A DNA stretch of 64,000 nucleotides from Actinomycetota bacterium (GCA_016185275.1 JACPNX010000018.1:1-64000); one strand, 5' to 3'; counted from the stretch's first letter, positions 25,153 through 34,618 are shown. A program made the numbers and translations. Notes: generated by a model not told the origin, from the sequence alone.

Positions 25153-26159
25153 GCGACGCCGCCCCGCCCACGATCGGCCCCGACCCCGGCGCTGACGCGG
25201 CCGAACCCGACCCCGGCTCCGGCTCCGGCGCGGACGCGGCCACGCCCATGGTCGAGCTGCGCGAGGTGACGTGCTGGTTCGGCGACGTCGTCGCCGTCTC
25301 CGAGGTGTCGTTCGCGCTGGGCCCGGGCGTCACCGCCCTGCTCGGGCCGAACGGCGCCGGCAAGTCCACGACCCTGCGCCTGCTGTGCGGGTTGGTCGCC
25401 CCGGCGCGCGGGACGGTCCGCGTGCTCGGCCGCGATCCCCGCACCGACATCGACGTCCACGGGCAGATCGGTCTGGTGCCGCAGCAGGAGGTGGTGTTCG
25501 ACCACCAGGACGCGCTCGAGTTCGTGACGATGGCCGCCGTGCTGAGCGGCGTGGACCGGCCCCAGGTGGCGGCCCTGCGCGCGCTCGACGCCGTCGAGAT
25601 GGACGCGGACGACCATCGGCCGCTGCGCACGTACTCCCGCGGCATGCGCCAGCGCATCAAGGTCGCCGCCGCCATCGTCCACGAGCCTCAGGTCATCGTC
25701 CTCGACGAGCCTCTCACCGGGTTGGACCCGCGGCAGCGCCGGCACATGACCGACCTGTTCCACGCCCTCGGTGAGCAGGGCCGCTGCGTGCTCGTGTCGA
25801 GCCATGTCCTCGAGGAGGTGGAGCGCTTCGGATCGGACGTGCTCGTCATCGCGCAGGGGCGGCTGGCGGCCCAAGGCGATTTCCACGCCATCCGCGACCT
25901 CATGGACGACCAGCCGCACCACCTCCGCATCCGCACCGACCGTCCCCAGCAGGTGGCCGGACGCCTGCTGGCCGCCGGCCTCATCGTCGGCCTCGAGATG
26001 GTCGACGCCGAGACGGTGGTGGTGGAGACCAGCGACGTCACGGCGTTCCGCCGCCGCGTCGCCCCGGCCGCCCGCGATGCCGGCGCCCACCTGTGGGAGG
26101 TCGTGCCGCTCGACGACGACCTCGACGCCGTGTTCCGCTACCTCGTCGGCCGGCCGTGA
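25149..26159 (+). CDS. ABC transporter ATP-binding protein (second of operon)
   Basis: This 336-residue ATPase has Walker A GPNGAGKST, signature YSRGMRQRIKVAAAI, Walker B QVIVLDEPLTG and switch SSHVLEEVER. The first 35 residues are a Pro/Asp/Gly-rich extension not usual for the family; the conserved domain begins at MVELREVTCWFGD. The signature motif and the C-terminal region (LIVGLEMVDAETVVVETSDV) resemble ATPases of gliding- or multidrug-type ABC-2 exporters. ATG 25149 overlaps the preceding stop. Two different ATPases with two permeases suggest a heteromeric exporter or two interlinked ones. Confidence 0.88.
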   Translation: MSDAAPPTIGPDPGADAAEPDPGSGSGADAATPMVELREVTCWFGDVVAVSEVSFALGPGVTALLGPNGAGKSTTLRLLCGLVAPARGTVRVLGRDPRTDIDVHGQIGLVPQQEVVFDHQDALEFVTMAAVLSGVDRPQVAALRALDAVEMDADDHRPLRTYSRGMRQRIKVAAAIVHEPQVIVLDEPLTGLDPRQRRHMTDLFHALGEQGRCVLVSSHVLEEVERFGSDVLVIAQGRLAAQGDFHAIRDLMDDQPHHLRIRTDRPQQVAGRLLAAGLIVGLEMVDAETVVVETSDVTAFRRRVAPAARDAGAHLWEVVPLDDDLDAVFRYLVGRP

Positions 26160-26177
26160 CGAGCCGGCCGTGACGAG
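26150..26177 (+). repeat. 14-bp tandem duplication at a gene junction
   Basis: The unit CCGGCCGTGACGAG occurs twice in a row (26150-26163 and 26164-26177). The first GTG overlaps the ATPase stop but runs into a TGA after five codons. The second GTG (26170) opens the permease gene. The duplication seems to have separated an ancestral GTGA overlap. Confidence 0.85.
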
Positions 26178-26916
26178 CCGCCCGCGGCGGTCGCCCCGGG
26201 GCTCGTTCCGCTCGCTGTACCGGCTCTTCCTGCGCGCGCAGATCAGCGCCGGCCGGCTCGTGGTCGTCGGAGCCGTGAGCGCGGTGCTGCTGCTGATGGC
26301 CCTGGCGGTCAGGTCGCGCGCCAGCCACTCCATCGATCCCGTCCGGGACGCCGTCGGGGTGCTGAACGGCCTCGGCCTGAGCCTCGCCGTTCCGTTCCTG
26401 GCCCTCGCGTTCGCGTCGTCGGTGCTCGGCGACCTCGTCGACGACCGCACGCTCGTCTACGTGTGGCTGCGGCCGGTGCCGCGGCGCACGATCGGTGCGG
26501 CCGCCGCGCTGGCGTCGGCCACGGTCGTCGTCCCCGTGACCGTCATCCCGCTCGTCGTCGCGGCCGTCGTGGCCAGCGGCGAACCGGCCGTCATCGGCGG
26601 CACGGCCGTCGCCTCGTTCGTCGGGGTGATCGGCTACTGCGGCGTGTTCACCTGGCTCGGCCTGCGCGTGCGCCGGGCCCTCGTGTGGGGCGTGGCCTAC
26701 ATCCTGCTGTGGGAAGGCTTCATCGTGCGGGCGTCGGCCACGGCGGCGAAGCTCGCCGTGCGCGCCTACACCCGCTCGATCCTGTCGGAGTACACGGGCG
26801 TCGGCCTCGACCAGGGCACGATGCCCGTCGCGGCCGGCATCGGCGTGCCCCTCGCCGTCGCGGTGGTGGCGGTGGCGCTCACGGCGAGGCGGCTGCAGCG
26901 CGCCAGCGTCGACTGA
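26170..26916 (+). CDS. ABC-2-type permease (last of operon)
   Basis: This 248-residue membrane protein has about six hydrophobic helices (LVVVGAVSAVLLLMALAV, GLGLSLAVPFLALAFASSVL, ASATVVVPVTVIPLVVAAVV and others). LVDDRTLVYVWLRPVPR is the cytosolic loop equivalent to that of the other permease in the operon. The start is GTG 26170, the second of two GTGs created by a 14-bp tandem duplication. A 7-bp hairpin follows the gene and separates it from the convergent acetyltransferase. Confidence 0.82.
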   Translation: MTSRPRRSPRGSFRSLYRLFLRAQISAGRLVVVGAVSAVLLLMALAVRSRASHSIDPVRDAVGVLNGLGLSLAVPFLALAFASSVLGDLVDDRTLVYVWLRPVPRRTIGAAAALASATVVVPVTVIPLVVAAVVASGEPAVIGGTAVASFVGVIGYCGVFTWLGLRVRRALVWGVAYILLWEGFIVRASATAAKLAVRAYTRSILSEYTGVGLDQGTMPVAAGIGVPLAVAVVAVALTARRLQRASVD

Positions 26917-26940
26917 CCACTGGCCGGCCTGTTGCGAGCG

Positions 26941-26957
26941 AGCCCGGCCTCCGGGCT
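26941..26957 (+). terminator. Short bidirectional hairpin
   Basis: AGCCCGG and CCGGGCT form a perfect 7-bp stem with loop CCT between the convergent permease and Eis-like genes. It overlaps the Eis-like stop codon (CTA at 26956-26958). Confidence 0.6.
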
Positions 26958-28191
26958 AGAAGCCGGTGTTGCAGAACGGCGCCCGCGGCGACGCGAACAT
27001 GCGGTCGGCGAGCGTGAGCGCGGCGTGTCCCTCGGCGCGGACGCGGCCGGCGGCCGCGAGCGTGGAGGGAGCGACACCACCGAGGTACACCGCGCCGAGA
27101 TCGTCGGCGGCGAGCGTGAGCTCGGCCGGTCCGCTGGCCCGCTCGACGCTGGCCCGGCCGTCGTCGCCGACGGCAAGGGCGAAGCACCCGCCCCACGCCG
27201 GCCGGAACCGGTCGTCGACGTCGAGGACCAGCCGGCCGGGCGCCGACCACGTCCTCGCCTCGAGCGCCGCCGGCACGTCGACCACGCGCAGCCACAGGTG
27301 GTCGCGTGCGCTCGTGACCTTCAGCCGCCGAGGCTCGGCCAGCCGCCAACGCAGCGGATCGTCCACCGGCCGCTCGCGCGCCGCCAGCGCGGTGACCAGG
27401 TCGAGATCGAGCAGGAAGCGCCACAGCGAGGCCTCCACCTCCGCGTCGACCCCGTCCAGCAGCTCCACCTTGACCCGCCCCGCGGGAAGCCCGTCGCGCC
27501 ACGACTGGTCGATGCGCCAGGTGGCGTAGCCGTCGGGGTGCCCGCAGCCGTCCTCGTGGACCGCCAGGAACAGCGCCGAGGCGCCGTCCCGCCACGACGT
27601 CCGGTCGCGCGACAGCAGCTCCCAGTACGCCGGGGAGCGGGCCAGCATCCCCGGGCGCAGGCGCCGGCAACAGTCGAACGCCGCCTGGAGCCGGTCGTAG
27701 CCGTCGGCGAAGCGCACGAGCCTCACCCGGCCCTCGGCCGCCGGTGGATCACGGAAGGCGCTGCGCCGCGGATCGGTCCCGATCTCGATGCTGTGCTGGG
27801 TGGTGGCCAGGCCGTAGCCGAACCGACCGTAGATGACCGACTCCGAGGCGGTGAGCACGGCGAGCGGCTCGGATCCGGCGGCCACGTCGTCGAGCTGGCG
27901 TGCCATCAGGGCGCTCAGCACGCCACGGCGCCGGTGGGCGGGATCGACACCGACCATCGTCACGCCGGCGGCCGGAACCAGGCCCCCACCGGGCACCGTC
28001 AGCTCGAACGAGTACGCGCCCGCGGTGCCGACCCAGTCGCCGTCGACGAGCGCGCCGACCGAACGCTCGGGTTCCCACAGGACCTGCTCGTCGTCGAGCT
28101 CCTCGGCGGTGGGCTCCGGCGTACCGAAGGCCCGGAACACGGGCCCGAAGAACCCGGCGAAGTCTTCCCGTGCCGGTACGCGCAGCTCCAT
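26956..28191 (-). CDS. eis: Eis-like GNAT N-acetyltransferase
   Basis: This 411-residue protein has the tripartite Eis architecture: an N-terminal GNAT domain with the acetyl-CoA loop VDPAHRRRGVLSALM, a second GNAT-like region (YWELLSRDRTSWRDG), and a C-terminal SCP2-like domain (GPAELTLAADDLGAVYLGG). The chain ends in FCNTGF. In mycobacterial Eis the terminal Phe carboxylate takes part in catalysis, so the conserved terminal F supports the assignment. Eis acetylates amines such as aminoglycosides and peptides; the native substrate here is unknown. It stands alone, converging on the ABC operon. Confidence 0.9.
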   Translation of the reverse strand: MELRVPAREDFAGFFGPVFRAFGTPEPTAEELDDEQVLWEPERSVGALVDGDWVGTAGAYSFELTVPGGGLVPAAGVTMVGVDPAHRRRGVLSALMARQLDDVAAGSEPLAVLTASESVIYGRFGYGLATTQHSIEIGTDPRRSAFRDPPAAEGRVRLVRFADGYDRLQAAFDCCRRLRPGMLARSPAYWELLSRDRTSWRDGASALFLAVHEDGCGHPDGYATWRIDQSWRDGLPAGRVKVELLDGVDAEVEASLWRFLLDLDLVTALAARERPVDDPLRWRLAEPRRLKVTSARDHLWLRVVDVPAALEARTWSAPGRLVLDVDDRFRPAWGGCFALAVGDDGRASVERASGPAELTLAADDLGAVYLGGVAPSTLAAAGRVRAEGHAALTLADRMFASPRAPFCNTGF

Positions 28192-28248
28192 GCCGCGCAG
28201 TCTTCCATCGCCGGTCTCACGCCCTCGCCGGGTTTGCGGGCCGTCCGC

Positions 28249-29901
28249 TCAGCCGCCGGTCGTGCACTCCGAGACGATCTGCGCCAGCGCGGGCGGCAGG
28301 TCCTGGACGCTGCCGCTGCCCGCGAAGCGGCGAAAGTCGTCGTAGGGCACGCGGGCCACGACCTTGCGGTAGACGCAGGCGCAGAACTGCGTCTGTGCGC
28401 CGCCAAGGTCACAGCCGCGCATGAACTCGGCGCGGGTCTGGTCGTTGTAGCGACCGGGGTCGGACGAGGCAGTGGTGGACGGCGCGCTCGTCGCCGCCGT
28501 CGTGGAGCTCGTCGCGCGCGGCGCCGTCTCCGGCGAGCTCGAGCTCTGGGACACGCCGGTGCCCGGCGCCTTCGTGGTCGGCGGCGCGGTGGTCCGGCCG
28601 GCGGCGCGCTCGGTGCCACCCCGTCGCACCAGGCCGAGCGCCAGACCGCCGGCGCCCAACAGGAGCACCACTGCGACCAGCGCCACCAGCAGCCGGCGCC
28701 GGCCGTGCCTGGACTCCGCGGCCGGAGGGCGAGGGGGTACGGGCGTGAAGGGCACAGTGGAGCCCGGGCGGGCCCCGGCTGCGACGCCTGGGACCTGCGC
28801 CGGGTCGGCGAGGTCGGCGTGCACCGCCTCGACCGGGACGCCCGGGTGCGGCCCGACCGACGCCGGCGCGTCGGGCGCCTGGTCCGGGCCCGTCTCGCTC
28901 GTCGCGGGCGATGGTGGGGGAACCGGCGGCTCCGCGGGCAGCCGACCGCTCGGTGCTGCGTCGGCGAAGGCAGGCGGCGCCGTCGAGCCTCGCGGCCCGG
29001 GGTCGGCCGGCACCGCGGCGCGACGGGTCTGCTCCTCCCCCGCGGGCGCACTGCGCAGCGGGTGCACCGCCAGCCCGGCGTCGGCCGCCACGGCTTGGAG
29101 GCGGCGGCCCGCATCGATGGCCGAGTCGGGCCGCTGCGCCGGCTCCTTCGCCATGAGCTCGACGATCAGCCCGGTCAGATCGGCGGGCAGCCCCCGACCG
29201 TCGAGCGACTCGGGGGGTTCGCTCGTGGCCCGGTAGAGCACGGCCATGACCGACTCCTCGTCGACGGTCGTGAACGGCGCCCGGCCGGTGACCAACGCGT
29301 GCAGCAGCGCACCGAGGCTGTAGAGGTCGCTCGCCTGGCTGGCCGGCTGGCCCTGGAGGACCTCCGGAGCGGTGTACGAGACGGTGCCCGTGATGATGCC
29401 CGACGCGGTGCGGGACACATCGGTGAAACGGGCGATCCCGAAGTCGGCCAGCTCGTAATCACCGAAACGGGACGTGAGCACGTTGGCGGGCTTCACGTCC
29501 CGGTGCAGCACCCCGGCCTGGTGCGCCGCCGCGAGGGCGTCCGCGATCTGGATGCCCACCTTGACCACCTCGGGCCACGGCGCCGGACCGTGATCGGCGA
29601 GCTTCGCCTGGAGCGAGCCTGCCGGCAGGTGCTCCATGGCGAGGTAGGGCAGGCCGTCGTCGGTGGTGCCCGCGTCGTAGACCGTCACGACGTTCGGGTG
29701 CCACGACAACGAGCCGATGGCCCGGCACTCGCCCTCGAAGCGGCGCAACGCCTCCGTGTCGCCCGAGTCGACCTGCGTCAGCACCTTGAGCGCCACCGTG
29801 CGGTGCAGGTGCGGCTGGTGCGCCAGGTAGACGACGGAGAAGCCGCCGCGCCCGACCTCTGCGACGATCTCGTAGCCGCGAACCCGAGCCGGCAGGCTCA
29901 T
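28249..29901 (-). CDS. Transmembrane Ser/Thr protein kinase
   Basis: This 550-residue protein has an intact Hanks-type kinase domain (residues of about 10-265): GRGGFSVVYLA loop, VALKVL lysine, HRDVKPANVL, DFGIARF and SDLYSLGALLHAL. A Pro-rich linker follows, then one transmembrane helix (RRLLVALVAVVLLLGAGGLA), a Ser/Thr-rich stalk and a small extracellular tail with four cysteines (RGCDLGG, FCACVYRK, SECTTGG). The tail resembles small cysteine-containing domains of unknown ligand and is not a PASTA domain. ATG 29901 overlaps the gatB stop (ATGA), so the kinase is the fourth gene of gatC-gatA-gatB-kinase. Whether it has a functional link to tRNA amidation is unknown. Confidence 0.92.
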   Translation of the reverse strand: MSLPARVRGYEIVAEVGRGGFSVVYLAHQPHLHRTVALKVLTQVDSGDTEALRRFEGECRAIGSLSWHPNVVTVYDAGTTDDGLPYLAMEHLPAGSLQAKLADHGPAPWPEVVKVGIQIADALAAAHQAGVLHRDVKPANVLTSRFGDYELADFGIARFTDVSRTASGIITGTVSYTAPEVLQGQPASQASDLYSLGALLHALVTGRAPFTTVDEESVMAVLYRATSEPPESLDGRGLPADLTGLIVELMAKEPAQRPDSAIDAGRRLQAVAADAGLAVHPLRSAPAGEEQTRRAAVPADPGPRGSTAPPAFADAAPSGRLPAEPPVPPPSPATSETGPDQAPDAPASVGPHPGVPVEAVHADLADPAQVPGVAAGARPGSTVPFTPVPPRPPAAESRHGRRRLLVALVAVVLLLGAGGLALGLVRRGGTERAAGRTTAPPTTKAPGTGVSQSSSSPETAPRATSSTTAATSAPSTTASSDPGRYNDQTRAEFMRGCDLGGAQTQFCACVYRKVVARVPYDDFRRFAGSGSVQDLPPALAQIVSECTTGG

Positions 29902-31523
29902 CGCCCGTGTCCGTCACCGCCGCGGCCCGAGCTCGAGCCCGAGCCGCCGCCGACGGCCTCGGCCGCCGTCGACTCGGTGGCCGCCGCATCGGCGGCTCGC
30001 TCGCGAAGGAGCGCGGTGGCGGCCCGGCCGTCGGCCCTGCCCTTCGACGCCTTCATCAGCTGGCCGACGAAGAAGCCGGTCAGCTTGCCCCGAGCCTTCT
30101 CGTCGCCGGTCACGAACGTGTGCCACTCGGCCGGGTGGGCCGCGACCACCTCGTCCACGAGCACCGCCAGGTCGGTGGCGTCCATCGCCTCGAAGCCCTT
30201 CGCGGCAGCGATCGCCTCGGGGGTGTCGGGGCCGGTGAGCATCTCGGCGAGCACCGACTTCGCCTGCGTGGCCGTGAGCCGCCCGGCCGTCTCCAGCGCG
30301 ACGAGCGCGGCCAGCCGCTCGGGGGCCAGCCCCGGACCCGCCTCGCCGGCCAGGTTCTGGCTGACGTGGACCAGCACGCGCCCGGGCTCCGCACCGGCGG
30401 CGATGGCGGCGAGCGCCTGGTCGTCCTGCGCGCGCTGGACCACGAGGGCGACCGTCTGGTCGGGCAGGTCGACACCCGCGGCGGCGGCCAGCCGGGCCCG
30501 CCGCTCGGCGGGCAGCACCGGCAGCGAGGCGCGCACCTCGTCGATCCACTCGGGCTCCGGCGCGAGCGGGACGAGGTCGGGCTCGGGGAAGTACCGGTAG
30601 TCCTCCGCCTCCTCCTTGGAGCGCATCGTGTGGGTGCGCCCGTCGCTCTCGTCCCAGTGGCGGGTCTCCTGGCGGACGCGCTCGCCGCCGGCCAGCAGCT
30701 CGGCCTGGCGCCGCGCCTCGTACTCGATGGCCCGACCGAGCGAGCGCAACGAGTTCAGGTTCTTGATCTCACAGCGCGTGCCCAGCGTGCCCGCACCTTC
30801 GGGCCGCACCGACACGTTGGCGTCGACGCGCATCGACCCCTCTTCCATCTTCCCGTCGCTCGCGGCGGTCGCGACGAGGATGGCGCGGAGCTCGCCGACG
30901 TACTCGCGCGCCTGCTCGGCGGTGCGGATGTCGGGCCGGGAGACGATCTCGAGCAGCGGCACGCCGGCGCGGTTGTAGTCGACGAGCGAGTGCTCGGCGC
31001 CCGTGATCCGGCCGCTGCCGCCGACGTGCGTCGACTTGCCCGTGTCCTCCTCCAGGTGGGCCCGTTCGATGCCGACGCGGTGGCCGGAGGGCAGGTCGAG
31101 CCAACCGTCGGCGCAGATGGGCCGGTCGTACTGGCTGATCTGGTAGTCCTTCGGCATGTCCGGATAGAAGTAGTTCTTCCGGGCGAACACGGACGGGCGG
31201 ATCTCGCAGTTGACGGCGAGCCCGAACCGCATGGCCAGCTCCACCGCCGTCCGGTTCAGCACGGGCAGCGAGCCGGGCAGCCCGAGGGTGACGGGATCGA
31301 TGTGCGTGTTCGGCTCGCCGCCGAAGCGGTTCGGCGCGCCGGAGAACATCTTCGTCTCGGTGAGCAGCTCGGCGTGGACCTCGAGCCCGCACACGAGCTC
31401 CCAGCGGCTGCCGTCCGAGGCCTCCACGACGAGCACCTCGGCCGCGGCCGGGGCACGGCTCGGCGAGGTCGGCGCCTCCGCGGGCGACGCGGGCAACGCG
31501 GGCGACGCGGTGGGGGCGGTCAC
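29898..31523 (-). CDS. gatB: Asp-tRNA(Asn)/Glu-tRNA(Gln) amidotransferase subunit B
   Basis: GatB is the tRNA-binding and kinase subunit of GatCAB, which phosphorylates and amidates misacylated Glu-tRNA(Gln) or Asp-tRNA(Asn). It has 541 residues. The hallmark [35 protein letters not shown] and [19 protein letters not shown] are present. The C-terminal helical/YqeY domain ends with [18 protein letters not shown], followed by a Gly/Ser/His tail. The start at GTG 31523 overlaps the gatA stop. An Ala/Pro-rich extension of about 30 residues precedes the conserved domain. The stop overlaps the kinase ATG. Confidence 0.96.
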   Translation of the reverse strand: MTAPTASPALPASPAEAPTSPSRAPAAAEVLVVEASDGSRWELVCGLEVHAELLTETKMFSGAPNRFGGEPNTHIDPVTLGLPGSLPVLNRTAVELAMRFGLAVNCEIRPSVFARKNYFYPDMPKDYQISQYDRPICADGWLDLPSGHRVGIERAHLEEDTGKSTHVGGSGRITGAEHSLVDYNRAGVPLLEIVSRPDIRTAEQAREYVGELRAILVATAASDGKMEEGSMRVDANVSVRPEGAGTLGTRCEIKNLNSLRSLGRAIEYEARRQAELLAGGERVRQETRHWDESDGRTHTMRSKEEAEDYRYFPEPDLVPLAPEPEWIDEVRASLPVLPAERRARLAAAAGVDLPDQTVALVVQRAQDDQALAAIAAGAEPGRVLVHVSQNLAGEAGPGLAPERLAALVALETAGRLTATQAKSVLAEMLTGPDTPEAIAAAKGFEAMDATDLAVLVDEVVAAHPAEWHTFVTGDEKARGKLTGFFVGQLMKASKGRADGRAATALLRERAADAAATESTAAEAVGGGSGSSSGRGGDGHGR

Positions 31524-33034
31524 GGCCGGGTCCCTTCGACGGCGGCGTGTGCCGGGAACCATGCGGCGGGCCGCTCGGGGCCGGGCGGTGCCGAGGCCTC
31601 GAGCACGGCGGCGGCGCGAAACATCACGGCCTCGCCCAGCGCCGGGGCGAGGAGCTGCACACCGACCGGCAGGCCGTCGGCTCCCGTCCCGAACGGCACC
31701 GACATGGCCGGGTCGCCCGCGAGGTTCGACGGGATCGTGCACACGTCGTTGAGGTACATGGCCAGCGGGTCCTCGGTCTTGTCGCCCAGCCGGAAGGCGG
31801 TGGTCGGGGAGGTCGGCGCCAGCAGCACGTCGAAGCGCTCGTAGGCGGCGGCGAAGTCGCGGGTGATCAACGTGCGCACCCGCTGCGCCTTGCCGTAGTA
31901 GGCGTCGTAGTAGCCGGCCGACAGCGCGTAGGTGCCGAGCATGATGCGGCGCTTCACCTCGGCTCCGAACCCCTCGGTGCGGGTGGCGACCATCATCTCG
32001 TTCGTCGTGGGCGCGTCGACGCGCAGCCCGTAGCGCACGCCGTCGAAGCGGGCGAGGTTGCTCGAGGCCTCCGCCGGGGCGATCAGGTAGTACGCCGACA
32101 ACCCGTACACGGTGGCTGGAACGGAGACCTCGTCGACCTTGGCTCCAGCGGCGCTCAGCGCGTCGGCCGCCTCGCGCACACGGCTGGCGACGTCCGCGGC
32201 GATGCCGTCGGCCATGAGCTCGGAGACGACCCCGACGCGCAGCCCGTCGACGCCCTCGCCGAGGCCTGCGAGCAGCGAGGGCGCCGGCCGAGGGATCGAC
32301 GTGGAGTCGCGGGAGTCGTGGCCCGCGATGACCTCGAGCAGCGCAGCCGCGTCACCGACGCTCGCCGCGAACGGACCGATCTGGTCGAGCGAGGACGCGA
32401 AGGCCACGAGCCCGTAGCGGCTGACCATGCCGTACGTCGGCTTCACTCCGACCACGCCGCACAGTGCGGCCGGCTGGCGGATCGACCCTCCGGTGTCGGA
32501 GCCGAGCGCGAGCGGCGCGAAGCCGGCGGCCACCGCCGCCGCGCTCCCGCCCGACGAACCCCCCGGTACTCGTTCGACGTCGAACGGATTTCGTGTCGGT
32601 CCGAACGCGGAGTTCTCGGTGGACGACCCCATCGCGAACTCGTCGAGGTTCGTCTTGCCGATCGGTACGGCGCCCGAGGCGACGACCCGCTCCACCACGG
32701 TGGCGTCGTAGGGCGGCCGCCAGCCGGCGAGGATCCGCGACGAACACGTGGTGGGCACGCCGCGGGTGCACAGGTTGTCCTTCAACGCCACCGGCACGCC
32801 GGCCAAGGGGCCGGGGTCGCCCCCGCCGGCGACGATCGCGTCGACGGCCCGGGCGGCGGCGCGCGCCTCGTCCGCCATCACCTCGTTGAACGCGTGGATC
32901 TCGTCGTCGCCGGCCGATATGCGGGCCAGGTGCTCCTCCACCACGTCGGCCGCCCGGCGCTCGCCGGCGCGCACCGCGGCGGCGACGGTGAGCGCGCTCC
33001 CGGCGGGGTCGCGGCCCGACGGTGGCGGGCTCAC
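31520..33034 (-). CDS. gatA: Asp-tRNA(Asn)/Glu-tRNA(Gln) amidotransferase subunit A
   Basis: GatA is the glutaminase subunit that releases ammonia for GatB. It has 504 residues and belongs to the amidase-signature family. The Ser-cisSer-Lys triad is visible: K85 in PVALKDNL, S164 in [11 protein letters not shown] and S184 in [31 protein letters not shown] is the usual GatA segment after the triad. GTG 33034 overlaps the gatC stop (GTGA), and its stop overlaps the gatB start, so C, A and B are strictly coupled. Confidence 0.97.
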   Translation of the reverse strand: MSPPPSGRDPAGSALTVAAAVRAGERRAADVVEEHLARISAGDDEIHAFNEVMADEARAAARAVDAIVAGGGDPGPLAGVPVALKDNLCTRGVPTTCSSRILAGWRPPYDATVVERVVASGAVPIGKTNLDEFAMGSSTENSAFGPTRNPFDVERVPGGSSGGSAAAVAAGFAPLALGSDTGGSIRQPAALCGVVGVKPTYGMVSRYGLVAFASSLDQIGPFAASVGDAAALLEVIAGHDSRDSTSIPRPAPSLLAGLGEGVDGLRVGVVSELMADGIAADVASRVREAADALSAAGAKVDEVSVPATVYGLSAYYLIAPAEASSNLARFDGVRYGLRVDAPTTNEMMVATRTEGFGAEVKRRIMLGTYALSAGYYDAYYGKAQRVRTLITRDFAAAYERFDVLLAPTSPTTAFRLGDKTEDPLAMYLNDVCTIPSNLAGDPAMSVPFGTGADGLPVGVQLLAPALGEAVMFRAAAVLEASAPPGPERPAAWFPAHAAVEGTRP

Positions 33035-33333
33035 GGCGCCTCCCCCAGGATCGGCGGCACCTTGAAGCGGGAGTCCTCCGCGGCGGGGGCCGCGATGAGC
33101 ACCTCGTCGCGGTCGAGCGTGGCCGTGGCCACGTCGTCTCGCAGCACGTTGCGCAGCGGGTACGGGTGCGCGGTCGGCTCCACGCCGGCCACGTCGAGGG
33201 CCTCCACGTCACGGGCGTGGTCCAGCACCGCAGCCAGCTGCCCGGTGAACCGGTCGAGCTCGTCGTCGCTGAGCGCCAGGCGCGCCAACCGGGCGACGTG
33301 GGCGACGTCGGCGGGCGTGATCCGATCGGCCAT
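33031..33333 (-). CDS. gatC: Asp-tRNA(Asn)/Glu-tRNA(Gln) amidotransferase subunit C
   Basis: This 100-residue subunit wraps around GatA and GatB to stabilise the complex. The canonical pattern is present: [21 protein letters not shown] at the start, the middle [17 protein letters not shown], and the end [17 protein letters not shown] box (33343-33348, minus) lies 9 nt before the ATG, consistent with a near-leaderless promoter for the whole gatC-gatA-gatB-kinase operon. Confidence 0.95.
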   Translation of the reverse strand: MADRITPADVAHVARLARLALSDDELDRFTGQLAAVLDHARDVEALDVAGVEPTAHPYPLRNVLRDDVATATLDRDEVLIAAPAAEDSRFKVPPILGEAP

Positions 33334-33434
33334 AGGCAGCCGATGCTAGGTCGGCGGCGGAGCGGTCCCGCCGGGCCGCCGGTCTCGCCCGCGCGGCCAG
33401 GTTGCGCTCCGCGGCCGGTCGGTCGCCGGTCGCC

Positions 33435-33752
33435 TCAGCGGCGGGTGCGCTCGTGGGCGAGCAGGCGGCGGGACAGGACCAGCGTGGCGGCCCCGACGCC
33501 GATCAGCACGAAGCCGAAGACGCCGAGCGACCCGGGATGGTCACGGGGGCCCGTCCGGGCCAGCTCGGACGGAAGGTCGCCCGGCCTCGTGGCGGTCGCG
33601 GTCGTGACCACCACAGTGGAGGTCGATCCGCCCGGCGATCCACCCGGCGACCCGGGCGGCAGCGCGCCGGCGCCGACCGGCGCCAGGCCGGCCGCTCCGA
33701 GCAGCATGACCACCGCAACGGCGGCCGTGGCGGCGAACCGAAGGCGTCGCAC
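33435..33752 (-). CDS. Small secreted protein with LAxTG sorting signal
   Basis: This 105-residue protein has a signal peptide (MRRLRFAATA followed by AVAVVMLLGAAG), a short Pro/Gly/Ser/Thr-rich mature part of about 35 residues, and a complete cell-wall sorting signal: LARTG (residues 64-68), a hydrophobic segment (SLGVFGFVLIGVGAATLVL) and a basic tail SRRLLAHERTRR. LAxTG is the pentapeptide recognised by class E sortases of high-GC actinobacteria, so covalent anchoring to peptidoglycan is predicted. No sortase lies in this window. A TACGCT box (33759-33764, minus) stands 6 nt before the GTG start, suggesting a leaderless transcript. Alternatively it is simply membrane-anchored by the C-terminal helix. 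Confidence 0.75.
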   Translation of the reverse strand: MRRLRFAATAAVAVVMLLGAAGLAPVGAGALPPGSPGGSPGGSTSTVVVTTATATRPGDLPSELARTGPRDHPGSLGVFGFVLIGVGAATLVLSRRLLAHERTRR

Positions 33753-33797
33753 CCCGCCAGCGTACGACGGTGAGTGCGACGCGGCGCGGTCCGTCCG

Positions 33798-34550
33798 TCA
33801 GCCGGTGACGCGCTTCGCGAAGGCCACGGCCTCGCGCTCGATGAGGTCCTTGTCGTGGTCCAGCGTCGCCACGTGGAAGGACCGCTCCAGAGCCACGCGG
33901 GTGACCGGGCCGGCCACCCGCTCGGCGAGCAGGTCGCTGTTCGCGGGATCGACGACGTGGTCCTGCGCGCTCGTGCACAGCAGCACCGGGCACGACACCG
34001 ACCCGAGCGCCTCCTCCACCTCGCCGGCGGCGTCGATGAGGCTCAGGAGCGGGCGCAGCGGGGTCTCGGAGTACGCGCTCTCGGCCGCGCCCTCCATGGC
34101 GATGTCCGAACCGATCCCGGCGATGGTCTCGGCGCCGTCGGCCAGCATCGGCTCCACGGCCTCGCGCATCCCGGCCGGCGGCGTGACCAGTGGGTTGACG
34201 CACACGATGCCCGCCACCTCCGGGTGCCGGGACGCGAGCCAGACGGTGAGGGTGCCTCCCATCGAGAGTCCGGCGACCACGACCTTGCCGGCCGCGCGGC
34301 CGGCCAGCCGCTGGTAGGCGTCCTCGGCCGCCGACGAGTAGTCCGCCCAGGTCGTGTCGAGCATGTCGGCCACGTCGGTGCCGTGCCCGGGCAGCAGCGG
34401 CATCTCCACCGCGAAACCGGCCGCGGCGAACGCCTCGGCCAGGCCCCGCATCGACTGGGGGTTGCCGGTGAAGCCGTGCAGGACGAGCGCCGCGTGGGGC
34501 CCACCGCCGGCGGACCACGGCTCGGCTCCGGGCAGGACGGGTGCGGTCAT
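33798..34550 (-). CDS. Alpha/beta-hydrolase (carboxylesterase/monoglyceride-lipase-like)
   Basis: This 250-residue serine hydrolase has HGFTGNPQSM after the first strand, the nucleophile elbow GLSMGGT, an acid in CTSAQDHVVDPANS and a late His in ERSFHVATLDHD. The pattern matches Est30-type carboxylesterases. I start it at ATG 34550 (MTAPVLPGAEPW), since the open frame upstream is unconserved. It diverges from the TetR gene across an 88-bp spacer with a palindrome, so it may be controlled by that repressor. Confidence 0.88.
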   Translation of the reverse strand: MTAPVLPGAEPWSAGGGPHAALVLHGFTGNPQSMRGLAEAFAAAGFAVEMPLLPGHGTDVADMLDTTWADYSSAAEDAYQRLAGRAAGKVVVAGLSMGGTLTVWLASRHPEVAGIVCVNPLVTPPAGMREAVEPMLADGAETIAGIGSDIAMEGAAESAYSETPLRPLLSLIDAAGEVEEALGSVSCPVLLCTSAQDHVVDPANSDLLAERVAGPVTRVALERSFHVATLDHDKDLIEREAVAFAKRVTG

Positions 34551-34602
34551 GGCGGGGCAACGTACTCGCGGTCCCCGCGGCCCGCTCCCGAACGGAGCGA
34601 CA

Positions 34603-34618
34603 TTGACCGCCGGGTCAA
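34603..34618 (+). promoter_or_regulatory. Palindromic operator between the esterase and TetR genes
   Basis: TTGACCGCCGGGTCAA has perfect 6-bp arms (TTGACC/GGTCAA) and a 4-bp spacer. It is 20 nt before the tetR GTG. A near-identical palindrome stands before the MFS gene at 37375-37390. The likely ligand is the TetR protein encoded here. Confidence 0.7.

Noticed and set aside
26932-30600. 1222-residue plus-strand open frame
   Set aside because: It runs antisense through the Eis-like and kinase genes and shows no domains.
29898-31742. Longer gatB reading frame starting at 31742
   Set aside because: It would overlap gatA by more than 200 bp. GTG 31523 gives a 4-nt overlap like the other junctions of this operon.
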